Shown: positions 48,701 to 58,119 of the stretch, piece by piece
How the letters are laid out: every line of letters starts with the position of its first letter
Numbering within the stretch: the first letter of the stretch is position 1
Assembly: GCA_019925095.2 (NCBI GenBank)
Contig: CM034412.1
Coordinates: 12,252,001-12,316,000, forward strand
Source of the DNA: Dendrolimus kikuchii
Lineage: Eukaryota > Arthropoda > Insecta > Lepidoptera > Lasiocampidae
DNA: 64,000 bases
Reading direction: 5' to 3'
Made by a program: the position numbers and the translations under genes
The notes under the pieces: model-generated
What the model was told of the DNA's origin: nothing
Database searches by the model: none
What the model saw: only the letters and a program-made list of their open reading frames with translations

Positions 48701-49074
48701 CATCGAATATTATATATTAATATATTGTTCGTGCCTACCCCGCAAGGGAACTGGCGTGAAGTTATGTATGTATGTATGTATGTACATCGAATATATTAAT
48801 TTTAATATTTGTCTCATTTTTTTTTTCATTTAATTAAAAGTGACTAAGTATTATAAATAAATTTATTCACTTTTCTAAACGGTTATTATTTATAATAATA
48901 TATTTATTTAATACTAATAATATCAAGGCGGTCTTCTGTAAGAACTTTTAAATAAAGGAAATTTTTAACTTACAGGCTCTTAAAGAAATGGTGAAGGAAC
49001 ACGGCTCCATTATCTGCCCGAAGACCAAGGAAGTGTTCAGCATGAAGAGCGTAGAGAAGGTGTATGTTATGTAA
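34345..49074 (+). CDS. MAEA: MAEA/Gid9-like E3 ubiquitin ligase subunit of the CTLH complex, 9 exons, complete
   Basis: The coding exons are 34345-34383, 37281-37436, 41001-41138, 43129-43258, 45041-45177, 46192-46330, 47377-47527, 48193-48382 and 48976-49074. They total 1179 nt, or 392 residues, close to human MAEA (about 396). All introns are GT-AG except intron 7, which is AT-AC. The start ATG has A at -3 and opens [13 protein letters not shown], matching the family start before the conserved VPYE segment. Visible in order: a coiled-coil-rich N-terminus, a LisH motif at about 121-153 ([16 protein letters not shown]), CTLH at about 157-215 ([14 protein letters not shown]), CRA to about 300, and a degenerate Gid-type RING with C309, C312, H327, C328, C335 and C374, ending KVYVM. 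In the family this subunit pairs with RMND5 as the RING heterodimer of the CTLH/GID ligase. AATAAA at 49253 is a possible poly(A) signal. All domains are intact with no frameshift. Family assignment is sure; first noncoding exons were not located. Confidence 0.96.
34893..34975 (-). mobile_element. LINE 3' end of the YGSESW family
   Basis: On the minus strand it carries CCTACCCCGCAAGGGAACTG and a (TATG)n tail, about 80 bp. It lies in MAEA intron 1. Confidence 0.82.
35105..35235 (-). mobile_element. SINE-like family 3 fragment, worn
   Basis: CGGCAGACAGGC, CCTGATGGAAAGTAGTTA and GTTTGCAATACTAG match the 3' part of family 3 in order. It lies in MAEA intron 1. Confidence 0.45.
35572..35956. mobile_element. 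pogo/Tigger-like MITE, 385 bp, with TA duplication
   Basis: Ends are CAGTAGAACCTCT and its complement AGAGGTTCTACTG, followed inward by AAGTCGAA / TTCGACTT. TA borders it at 35570-35571 and 35957-35958. CAG...CTG ends with TA duplication fit the pogo branch of Tc1/mariner. The interior consists of degenerate iterations of the terminal motif. It lies in MAEA intron 1. Confidence 0.9.
36056..36349 (-). mobile_element. SINE-like retroposon (family 3), 3' end lost
   Basis: The family matches from GGATAAAAT at the right through CACCAAAGGTGC. The A-rich end is replaced by unrelated sequence before about 36105. It lies in MAEA intron 1. Confidence 0.85.
37530..37783. mobile_element. piggyBac-type MITE with TTAA duplication, copy 2
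   Basis: TTAA at 37526-37529 and 37784-37787. The right end is CGTCTTAAGGG. The interior GACCACAAATTTGTGGTGCT and GTAGTTAGAGGGAGAAAGCA are shared with 22495-22721. It lies in MAEA intron 2, same orientation as copy 1. Confidence 0.85.
38470..38740 (+). mobile_element. SINE-like retroposon (family 3), 5'-truncated
   Basis: Begins at CGTAAGAGGCGAC and ends CCTGCAATAAAAAAATAAA. TCTAT flanks both sides. A related site without the SINE lies near 27715-27775. It lies in MAEA intron 2. Confidence 0.9.
39054..39396 (-). repeat. Retroposon-like repeat, copy 2
   Basis: Same order of blocks as 28032-28393, GC-rich, lacking about 20 bp after GGTACTTTTTG. It lies in MAEA intron 2. Confidence 0.75.
40229..40455 (+). 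mobile_element. Complete non-autonomous Helitron, 227 bp
   Basis: Starts A|TCCTACTAATATTATAAACG and ends GGGCGGAGCTAG|T. Just before the end CGCGG...CCGCG forms the expected 3' hairpin (loop GTGAGA). It lies in MAEA intron 2. Confidence 0.9.
40572..40785 (-). mobile_element. Helitron copy, reverse orientation
   Basis: On the minus strand it runs from CAGCAGATTCCGAAAATACA to GAACGAAGTTTCGCTAG. It is a relative of 20514-20786. It lies in MAEA intron 2. Confidence 0.65.
41146..41416 (+). mobile_element. SINE-like retroposon (family 3) next to the exon 3 splice donor
   Basis: Begins TTATCCTTGCAGGAACGGAG only about 8 nt after the end of MAEA exon 3 (41138) and ends AGCAATAAAAAAAAA. An internal stretch between TTACAAATGTCC and GTCTGCC is deleted. 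Confidence 0.88.
41695..42044 (+). mobile_element. TA-flanked MITE, 350 bp (family M1)
   Basis: Left end CAGTTTCCAAGCGTTTATTT. Reverse complement of the right end CCCTTTCCAAGCATTTATTT. Pairing continues through TACTTTTGAC. TA lies at 41693-41694 and 42045-42046. The same family occurs inverted at 61385-61862. It lies in MAEA intron 3. Confidence 0.88.
42355..43060 (+). repeat. Three diverged tandem units of about 230-250 bp in MAEA intron 3
   Basis: Units start at about 42360, 42588 and 42833. Each carries a CCTGTAGAAA-like start, an ACGYGTAT block, GATCCTGAC, TCGGAAGT-like, AAATCGGTYCACAATT and GGAGAAATC...TAACATG blocks in the same order. The array ends less than 70 bp before exon 4 (43129). 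No superfamily assigned. Confidence 0.75.
43294..43733 (+). mobile_element. hAT deletion derivative, 440 bp, perfect 8-bp target duplication
   Basis: ATTTAAGT at 43286-43293 and 43734-43741 flanks CAGGGGCGTAGCTACC at the left and GCAAGCTACGCCACTG at the right, classic hAT ends. Inside, 43446-43598 keeps an open frame of 50 codons, [17 protein letters not shown] ... LAPGKIKYK and stop. It resembles the C-terminus of ZMYM1-like hAT transposases. It lies 36 nt downstream of the exon 4 donor in MAEA intron 4. Confidence 0.92.
44109..44308. mobile_element. Foldback MITE, about 200 bp
   Basis: GTGCGCAGAAGGTTTGCCGA at the left pairs with CGGCAAACCTGCGCGCGG at the right. A nested palindrome around TTGTATATACTTTACATGAG fills the loop. 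It lies in MAEA intron 4. Confidence 0.7.
45594..45750. repeat. Compound (CGCA)n-(CA)n-(TA)n microsatellite
   Basis: About 155 bp of alternating purine-pyrimidine: ACGC/ACAC units, then CA, then TA. Flanking 45340-45540 is strongly CA-rich. It lies in MAEA intron 5. Translations of it are artefacts. Confidence 0.95.
45770..45835 (+). mobile_element. Helitron-like fragment
   Basis: AACGGCTGGACTGATTTGGC within a longer AAAACTCAAGAACGG context matches the recurring Helitron core. No ends. Confidence 0.45.
46740..47034 (+). mobile_element. SINE-like retroposon (family 3) with 8-bp target duplication
   Basis: Starts TTTTTTATCCGTGCAGGAAC and ends GACAATAAAAAAAA. AGATACTA at 46732-46739 and 47035-47042 flanks it. 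It lies in MAEA intron 6. Confidence 0.92.
47619..47869 (-). mobile_element. Complete non-autonomous Helitron inside the AT-AC intron
   Basis: On the minus strand it starts A|TCTTATACTTACTAATATAT at 47869 and ends GTCGCGGGCACAGCTAG|T at 47619. It is 251 bp and contains GTTTGTTTGTTTG. Confidence 0.9.
47920..48125 (-). pseudogene. LINE reverse transcriptase C-terminal fragment
   Basis: On the minus strand [17 protein letters not shown] is followed by [14 protein letters not shown], then in broken frames RWS and the GxPP region. These are the post-catalytic blocks of arthropod RTE-like elements. It lies in MAEA intron 7, close to the branch site. Confidence 0.72.
48727..48783 (+). mobile_element. 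LINE 3' tail of the YGSESW family
   Basis: TTCGTGCCTACCCCGCAAGG through AAGTTATGTATGTATGTATG. ACATCGAATAT occurs on both sides at slightly different distances. It lies in MAEA intron 8. Confidence 0.8.
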
Positions 49075-49259
49075 AATATATTAAAACTATGTATGTATGT
49101 TTATTTCTAGTATAATAATGTACACGATTTTGAACCTTCTGATCACCTATGTTGACAGTTCCAAATAATGTTCGTTATAGGCATATTTTGAATTTGATTA
49201 ATTTTAGTAGGTCATCGGTTCCCAAATTTCAGATTATAGCCCCCGTGTTTTAAATAAAA

Positions 49260-50985
49260 ACCTTTTATAACTGATATTTATTCCTTATATATAACCTTCG
49301 TAGCGATAAAAAGTTTCATATAATATGTTCATTTTTAATCTGAGTTATATGAATTATAATTCACGACAACAGTTTTATTTTTAAGACCGTGAAGAGGATA
49401 GAAAGTGATAAACAAAGCAGCTCAAAGTTTAAATTTGTGTACTGCTATCGATCAAAGTATGGATATTCAAATATTATTTTATATTCAATAATACAGTACA
49501 ACATATTTAAATTGATTCTCTAAGTAAAAAAAAACCTAATGAAGTGGGAATAATGAAGAACTCAGGGACCAATGTAAAGTAGCGTGTTATACGAAAAGTT
49601 GTAATTAAATTTTATTTTATTAAGCAGTATTTTTATAATCGCCAAATAATATTGTATACATTTTTTTGTCTAGTTGTATTCTATTTATAATTTTATGATT
49701 GTTTTTTTTTAATACGGTAGTCCTACTACACTACTTCTCATATATAGCGGCTTAAATGTTTTCTACGCTTGTTATTGCCTATGGGGGTCGTACCACCTTT
49801 GAGAACCTATGGCCTAAATATATTAACAAACTTACAACTAGAAACATACCGAAAGTTCTAATCATGTTTAATAATTGAAATAAATTAATTGAGATCAAAG
49901 TATAGTCTGTAACAAACCTGATGGCCTCTGAAAGTTACTTGGACAGGGCTGCGCAGTTTAGTTAGTTTTTATATGAAAAACCGTCTATTGCGCAGGCGTT
50001 TGTTATTAATTAGGAGCAGCCAGAACATTTGGCGCTGAGCATAATACGCGATGACATAATAAATTATGCGTTATTATGATTAATCTTCAATCGATTAACT
50101 AAGTGTAAGATTCAAATTACAAATGTATTTACGAGTGGGAATTCTATAACGAGTGATATTAGGGTGATCAATAGGTTTTTGTATTTGTATGATTTTTAGT
50201 TCTTATAAATTTTTTAATTGTATTCTTTTGCTATACTTTGAAATCTAACCTCTTTTTAACCGTTATAAAAAGTTGCTAGCATTAACAACATTGCCGACTT
50301 AAACAAATATACTTTTGGGGGAGGAGGCCGACTTCCCGCTCCCCCAAAATATATAACGAGAATATTTCATAAAACTGCAGTTTTATATAGAGCAGTATGT
50401 TTAAAGAAACTTGCTTTCAAAGGAGACCGCGAGTTCTGGGCCAAAAAATGTAATAAGTTACGATATAGCTTAAAGATGCGTTATATTTTTCTATTACAAA
50501 ATGGACGCTAGCCCTAAAATTCTTTCTGGAAGACGAGAAATCTTAAAAATAAGGCTACAAATAAAATAAGTTTTCGATTACCATAATAGATTTATGTCAA
50601 TAAATTTCAACAATTAATAATATAAAAAACACTTAAAGTTATAAAAAATACCAACACAATAAAAATAAATCTTAAAATCACTCGTTTTTTTGCAATCTGG
50701 GCCCAAGAACATGTGAAAGTGTATCCGTCTCCTTTATATTTGTTTGTTATGAAACAAAGCTGATTTGGAACGTGGGACATCCCAAGAAAAGTTTGGTGTG
50801 ATTATAATATTTCTATATATTGTAATATTCACACGTGATAGACGAAAGTTAAATTAGCTTTATCAATAACATAAATTCTGTATCCCACTGTCAATCACTT
50901 TCTCCAGCTTGGGGTTATTATTCCCCAAAGGATATTCTTTGGCATCAATAATTTTTGGAGTAGGTATAAAAAATATAACGTAAAA
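49260..50985. other. Intergenic, AT-rich
   Basis: After the MAEA 3' end there is no gene. A short hairpin TTTTGGGGGAG...CTCCCCCAAAA lies at 50313-50350. Confidence 0.4.
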
Positions 50986-50988
50986 AAT

Positions 50989-51177
50989 TTGAGCCAAGCG
51001 CTTGGCTCAATATTATAAACGCGAAAGTTTGTTACTCTTTCACGCAAAAAACTACTGAATCGATTTTGATAAAACTTTAAAAACACATAGGCTATAATTT
51101 ATAAAGACATAGTGTGAATTATCCAAAATATAACGATTTCCCATCACCAAGCGGGTGAAACCGCGGGGCGCAGCTAG
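50989..51177 (+). mobile_element. Helitron 3' copy joined to a 22-bp perfect palindrome
   Basis: TTGAGCCAAGC|GCTTGGCTCAA (50989-51010) is self-complementary. From 51009 the sequence is nearly that of 40238-40455, ending GGGCGCAGCTAG|T. The true TC start is missing. Confidence 0.75.
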
Positions 51178-51964
51178 TCTAGTAATAACAACGTTCTGGA
51201 TGTTTCTGGCATGATAAATTAATCAAACTGGCGACCCTGCTATCCGGTACTTGGTAGAGAATTAAATGACAATTACTTGTATGACGTTATGTCAAAATGG
51301 AAGCAGTAGTAAGAATGTATAGTGGGATATGAAAACCCAGTATTTATTGCAACGAAAAAGAAGGTTATGAGTTCATAGTTTGCATTTAATTTTTATTTAA
51401 AAAGTAAACAGCAGTCCAAAAGAATCTCTTATTGTGATTTTTAATTTTTGTTTAACATATGACTTGGGCCCCAAGTTTGCTATTACAATTGTGTCAGAGT
51501 GGTTGATAATTGGCCACCACAATGATTATTTTTGTATATATTAACCATGCAAAAGTATACCTAGTGTGATTATGACGCCAGTATTCAACCATTCCGACGC
51601 GGTTGTAATAATGCAAGGTCAAACGTCAGTGTCGTTTTTATATTAAATCGCGGCAAATTAACAATTATTAGATTCGATTTTATCAAAATTGACACTGACA
51701 ATCCACCTTAAGTCGCCACGTCGGACACCAGGTTCTGCTTCTTTGTATCCTTTGTATCAAATCGCTGATATTAATTCTTTGAAATTAAGCCATAATATCA
51801 TGGACTGTGTTTATATATATATATATTTATATATATTAGGTTTTGTATTGTTTTAGTGTAAAAACGATATTGTCAATGTAATTAAAGGAATTAAATAGAT
51901 TGTGTTTTTTATTTTAAAATTAAAGGCGTTACGTAGGTTTAACGCAATGGAATCTATTATAGAA

Positions 51965-52412
51965 TCGTATGGAAGCGAGAGTTGGGTATGGAAGAGAGAG
52001 CATGAAAGTAGAGTAAGAGCGGTCGAGATGCGAGCACTGCGCACAATCTGCGGAGTGACGCTCGCGGACCGCGTTCGTAATACCGAAGTAAGAAAGAGAG
52101 TGTCGGGGTGAAGGTAAGGAAAGGAATGCTCCGGTGGTTCGAGCATGTGGAAAGAATGCATGACGAAAGAATGACTAAACAGATATACAATGCAAAAGTG
52201 GATGGATGCAGAAGTCGTACCTTCCATGATCAAATTGATCGTGTACTAGCAGAAGGTGATGTCAGGAGTCTTAAGAACAGACGAGCGTGCATGACAAGAG
52301 TTATGAATGTCAAAGAGGCAAGCGAGGTGTGTAAGAATAAGCCTAAATGGCACTCTGTTGTTCGTGCCTACCCCGCAAGGGAACTGGCGTGAAGTTATGT
52401 ATGTATGTATGT
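51965..52412 (+). pseudogene. 5'-truncated LINE (YGSESW family) with 14-bp target duplication
   Basis: AATCTATTATAGAA flanks it exactly (51951-51964 and 52413-52426). The code starts SYGSESWVWKREHESRVRAV, reaches a TGA at 52109, then resumes in another frame as KGMLRWFEHVERMHDERM to PARELA and stop, followed by a (TATG)n tail. It covers only the last part of an RTE-like polyprotein. Confidence 0.92.
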
Positions 52413-52426
52413 AATCTATTATAGAA

Positions 52427-54085
52427 AGAAACTAAATGACTCGAAAATATTATAGTATGTCTATATTTTAGAATTATTCTATTAACTCTTTCCCTTAGTT
52501 TTGCGCTTGACATCCCGTCACAGAAATGAATCTATACAATGTGGTTTTTTTTTCCAAAATTAGACATTTCGATTCCTGACTAGGGAAATTGATTTTTCAA
52601 AATTCTAATCAGATCGCTTTAGTTTTCATCAAAATCGGTTCCTAGACTCCTTTGACTGTTTCGTTATATCTTATAGTTTCCAATTTACCCAATTTGAGAA
52701 ATTCTCTTATATATATGGTGACGAATTAAAATGCTCTTTCATTTTTTAGATTTTCAAAAATAAAAACAAAAAAATTGAACATTTTTTTTATTTCGTAACA
52801 ATTATTTTACAATATACCTTAATAATAATATGAAATACTTGTAAATGGCATTAATATATCACATTTTAATGGCTACTGGATTATATGGATACTTATTTAC
52901 TGACGACAAAATGATCACGCCCTTACGTTTATGGAGGTCGACAGAGTTTAAAGTTGATGTTATCACATTTAAAACAAATGACTAAAAATATATTAAAGTT
53001 AAATTTGTCAACGTCCTGATACTGTATTTTTAAGACAATTATTAAAAATCATAAATCAATATTTCTCTAATTCATTGAAAGTATAAAAATGATTATTAAA
53101 AAAAGCTTTTATTTTATTTTTATGCATATAGTTATAAATAACACAAGATAATTGTGGTTATTTCTAATAAAACTTAAAGAATAAATTTATAAAAATATTT
53201 TTTTATTAAAGATGAAGTTTTTATTTCAACGCGACGTCGCGTGTTATACACAACGTCTTTCACAAAGTGTATTTTATTATATCGATGTATACGAGTGTAT
53301 ATATTTATGTATTAGTGAACGTGAGAAAACAATTTAATACAAAAATTGACACTGCCATTTAACTTTAATACTTAAAACTAATCTACTTACAATACAATAG
53401 TGGAGTGGATTGTTAAGGTATGTACTACTAGTTAAATGTTTATATAAAAAAATGGTTGGCTACAAAAAAAAAAACAAGGTTTAGTTTTTAAACATTATGC
53501 CTAGGACACAAATTCAGATAATTTTTTTTGAATATGGTTTGCTGTGTTTTGTATATCTAGCCAATATTCAAGTTTTTAAATAATCTTTAAGCAAAAGGGG
53601 AAAGCCTACATATACAAACACCACATTCAAGTTTCAGCTCAACATTTTAGATATTTGCCCGAAGCCAAACGACGGAGTTGATATTGCAATTCGAAAGACA
53701 CATTTTACTGAAAAGTTAACATTTTCAACAATAGTTTATTTTAAACAAAAACCTTATTGAAAAATTTGAATATTAAATTAATTTCGTTATTTTTGTAATT
53801 TGGTGACCTACACATGAAATTATAATTAGTTTAAATTAAAAAATATTTTTCGAGTGAATCAGCCTAAAAAAAATTAAAGAGTAATTATAAGTCAATATAG
53901 TAATATTAAGTTTTTAAAACAAATCATTAACATATTACATTCGATACATGAAACTTACAATGTAAAAGATTTTTTTTCAATATTTTGCTTATAAATATTT
54001 ACAATAATGTACATTTGATTTTTATTTCTTACATTCTAACTATTTGACTAATTTGTAACAGCCTAATGAATTGTTTTCTGCCACT
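52427..54085. other. Intergenic, AT-rich
   Basis: No gene or paired termini were seen. Confidence 0.4.
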
Positions 54086-55080
54086 TTTTTCAACTCGTTT
54101 ACCCGCTTCCACGGTAGCGAGCAGATAAGCGGCGAGTAAAGTTGATAGCACGAGTATTTTAACCGAAAATATCGAGCCTTTACCGCCATGTTATCGAAAG
54201 CGAGATTTGAACCTAAGCATTTTTTGTTTTGTTTCAAAAGCTATTTGAAATTATTATTTTACTTAAATTAGACCCTACTAAATTAAAAACTGAAAGTCTT
54301 AAAACAAAGTTCTAATTTAAAATACCTTTTGCATTGCAATAAAAAATATGTTTAGGGGACATTAACTATTGGAGGTTGTATTATGAATCCTGGTTGCATT
54401 CGGAACTCAAAATATGTGTAATCTGTCACATGTCAATGTATCGCAAAAAGAACTGCAATAAATATCTGAGACTAACATCGTGTGTGCAATAATTTAATAT
54501 ATATACCTTAGAAAAATCTATACATGCAAGGGGGGGGGGGGTGTTAAAATCCATTCCTAATATTTTACAAGTCGAAATTTAATATGATATAAACAATCTA
54601 TATCTGATAGCAATGAAAGGGGCATAGATAACCTAAATTATCTGCTAAAGAATAAAAATCTTCGATTTACGTCAAACTGTGAGTTTTAGTATAATGATCC
54701 TTTTGTAACGTTTTATTATTCGGAAAAATGATATTGAATCTTACGTAAGGAGAGGTAGCGGGTTCGAGAAATCTTATATCTCCTTACATGGAGGTAGGTG
54801 GGTCAAAAATCGTCAAAATTATTCGTATGTAATTAATGAATGACCCCTAAATCTAAATATCTTTTACGATAAAATGGCGGTAAAGACTCGATATGTAGAA
54901 TATGGCATACCTATCACTTTACCGACTATAGGTGTTGCAAACACTTACAGGCGTAACCACTTTCCATGAGGCGGGCCGTCTGCCCATTTGCTAGCTTCGC
55001 GATAAAAGCAGTTTCTCCGCTGGACTTTTCCCTCGCAACTTTCATGCTCGCTACCGTGGAGCAAACAGGTAAGATTGGTA
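54086..55080. mobile_element. Large foldback element, about 1 kb, with worn arms
   Basis: CCACGGTAGCGAGC near 54108 recurs inverted near 55051 (GCTCGCTACCGTGG). ATATCGAGCCTTTACCGCCA near 54169 recurs inverted near 54880. The right arm is interrupted by a family 3-like SINE piece (54930-55005, with GGTGTTGCAAAC and GGCGGGCCGTCTGCC). The centre has a 12-G run at 54530. Confidence 0.65.
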
Positions 55081-57320
55081 ATGGCAGCCTTTTCAAGGAT
55101 TTTTTTTTTGTTCCCTAACGTGTATTCCTAAGTTGATTTCATTCATGTATAAATTTACACCACTAAATACTATCTGTAGGTATTAGAAGTGTTAACAAAC
55201 ACTATGTGAGTTTTTATATTGTTATATATAAATAATTTTTGGTAATTTCAACTACGGGAAATAATACTATTGTTGGCGGTATAATGATTGGCATTTCATT
55301 ACTTTGTTCGAAGCAGTAAGAAATATTAATATATTTTTATTTTATAGCCATACAATGATAATAATATTATTATTGTATAAGTATAAAATAATTGTTTTTC
55401 AAAAATCTTCTATAAATTTACTGGGTGCCAACAATGGTATAGTTTATACCTTATGTAATTTTTATTTTGTTTTGATCCGACACGAAGGACCAAAAAAATT
55501 AAACAGTCAATCAATAGCATAAATGGACTGTGAAATTTAACTAGTAATGACATTTTAATTAAAAAAAAACACTCAAAATTATAAAAACAATAAACATAAA
55601 AACTCAAATACACTGACAGATAACTCTGCGAGTAACGTATATGGGAAGAACTATACCATTCTTAGCTCAGTGATTGGCACTTTATTAATTTATTCAAAAC
55701 ATTAAGAAATTCTAATATTCTTGAAATTTTGTAATTATACATATAATGGGTGAGTGTGGCCAGATGCGATAAGCACAGCACGGATTGCGACGAAGTTCCT
55801 GTCTCTGGTGACTTTTTTTTTTAAGAAACGGACGTCATCTTCTTTTTAATATGTGATTAAATACACACACACATACGTATATAAAAATATAAAAAAGAGT
55901 AATATTTTCAGTTTTCGCGACTAGTATACATAATAAAACTACATTTTTACAGTTTTAAGTGCGGTCATTTATTTGATTTTTATTATTATTACGTCGGAAT
56001 TATAAAAATTCATTAAATTACCGGATTTAAGACTGTTAAAACGTGGTTTTATTATACAAAAAAGAGAGTAAATAAATATATACGGGAAATAATAGTATTA
56101 TTGTACAGCTACAAAATAAATATTATTAAGATTTCTTGATATCTAGAATAAATTAATTGAGTGCCACAATACTTGCATTCATTGCGTGGAGTGCCAAAAA
56201 TGTATAGCTCACAATATACAATGTTGAATGTTATAATATCACTATTACGCTATATGAAAATAAATCTAGTCACAAAGCAAATCATTTCAGTTGGATATCT
56301 TAAAAACACTTTAACTCATGAAATCATCTAATACTTACTTTCATACTTTAATCTTCAAATTAAATTTTTATTACATTTTCTGTTTTAAAAAATAATTTTC
56401 ACAGAAACTCGTTCTTAGAGACAAGAAGCAACATTAAAAAATGTTATATTAATAAAATACGTTTATATATAGAGTATTTAGAATTTCACTTAATTTCTAG
56501 AATTTTTTAAAGCACCCTACATTTTAATTAAAATTCAATTTTTCCCACTTAAAATTCTAAGATTCGAAAAGTAATACTTTTTGTCTGTCCGTTTGGACAA
56601 TTTTTAAAATCACTATATACGTAATAGAAAGTATTTATATGTTTATATGAGATATAGAACTAGTTGAACTGAATATCGACGATTAAGATTGAAATTTTGA
56701 ACGAAAAAAATCTTAAAACTACCTACAAAAAAAAGATTGTTTGTTTTATGGCCTGGTAAGCGAGCCTTTATGGTAAGTTTTATTTGAACTATTCATCATA
56801 AAATTTTGACAGCAGCTCAAAAGTCAAATTCCATTAAACAGCTGAGATTTACCATACAAACACAAAATTACTTCTTGAAAACAATCACTATCTTCAAGGT
56901 ATTATAAATTCTTGACCAAATTTATACATTTTTAGAAAATTAAAACTGCACAGCAATTAAATTACCCATTAAGTTCAAATAAATAATTCGTATTGTAACT
57001 GTGATTTAAATTTGAGAAACGTTTCATATTCAATTTCTTATAATTTACGGTTAAACGTCAGTGAGTATTATGACACCATACATATCGACTTGAATATGAA
57101 AATTAATAAAAAATCAGGTGTTCAACACACTTCAGAATATTAAAATAAATTCAATAATTTATACTGTAAACTAGTAAACTGCAAATGTATTACATTGATT
57201 TAAACAAATCGGCTATAACACATGGCCACATTCAAAAGAATTATTCTATATAAAAAAGTTAATCAGAGTGTATGTCAGTATATACAGAGTGAAAGGATTC
57301 TAAAATGGAGACAGACATAT
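55081..57320. other. Intergenic, AT-rich, locally repetitive
   Basis: Blocks resembling ATGATTGGCA(C/T)TT and GGTGCCAACAATGGTATAG recur, some inverted, between 55265 and 56220. 55918-55990 resembles 4047-4115. No gene was seen. Confidence 0.35.
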
Positions 57321-57323
57321 TCA

Positions 57324-57573
57324 GGGCGTTCCATTAGTAGCTCACAACGCCCAAAATGCTCCGTTAGCGCCACAAAACGCAGTCGTTGTGGTCGTAGCGA
57401 AAACATCACTAATGATCATTTTCGATCACATAACGCTCACAACGACCCATGCCAATTGGTGGGTTGAATAAACGTTCCACTTGGGTTTACGATTGTGACG
57501 CCGGCAAGCAAGTGGAACGGGAAAAACCGCGGTCGTGAACGTGGTCGTTGTGAGTCCCTAATGGAACGTAGCC
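57324..57573. mobile_element. Foldback MITE, about 250 bp
   Basis: GGGCGTTCCATTAGTAGCTC at the left. The right end reads inverted GGCTACGTTCCATTAGGGAC, and both continue into CTCACAACG. The interior repeats CGTTGTGGTCGT motifs. Superfamily not assigned. Confidence 0.8.
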
Positions 57574-58119
57574 ATTATGTTTACTAGTTTTTACACCTGA
57601 CTATAATATTCTAAAACAAATTTCACCTAGAAATGTTTATTTATTTTAATACTTCAATAAGACAAGATTTAGCATAGCCACATTTGGCATCTATCAAACT
57701 TATTTTAGTCGTTACCTGAACTACCGATTACGATACAATTAACAATTGGAATCGATATAAGAAGTCATTATCGATCCTATTAAAAAAGAAGATTTATTAA
57801 AAAAAAAAAATATTTTACGTGTCTTTGCCTTTTAGTTTTTTAAACTTAGAAAATATGAATAATAATAACGATTTATGTATAAACTTCGATTGTACATAAT
57901 ATTTAAGAAAAAAAATGTTGGCAAACATAACATTGTCATGTGTTACATTTGTAAAGAAATAAGCTAATTATGGTGTTTTAATCTGATATAAATTATTTTG
58001 ATACTGTTACAAAGTTAATTCGTCAGAATATGAAACTAAAGAGGGCTTCATAGAACGGCTCAACTTTAGTATGAAAATTAGCGTACACACATCAGTTTAA
58101 CTTAAAACTTAAGATTAAC

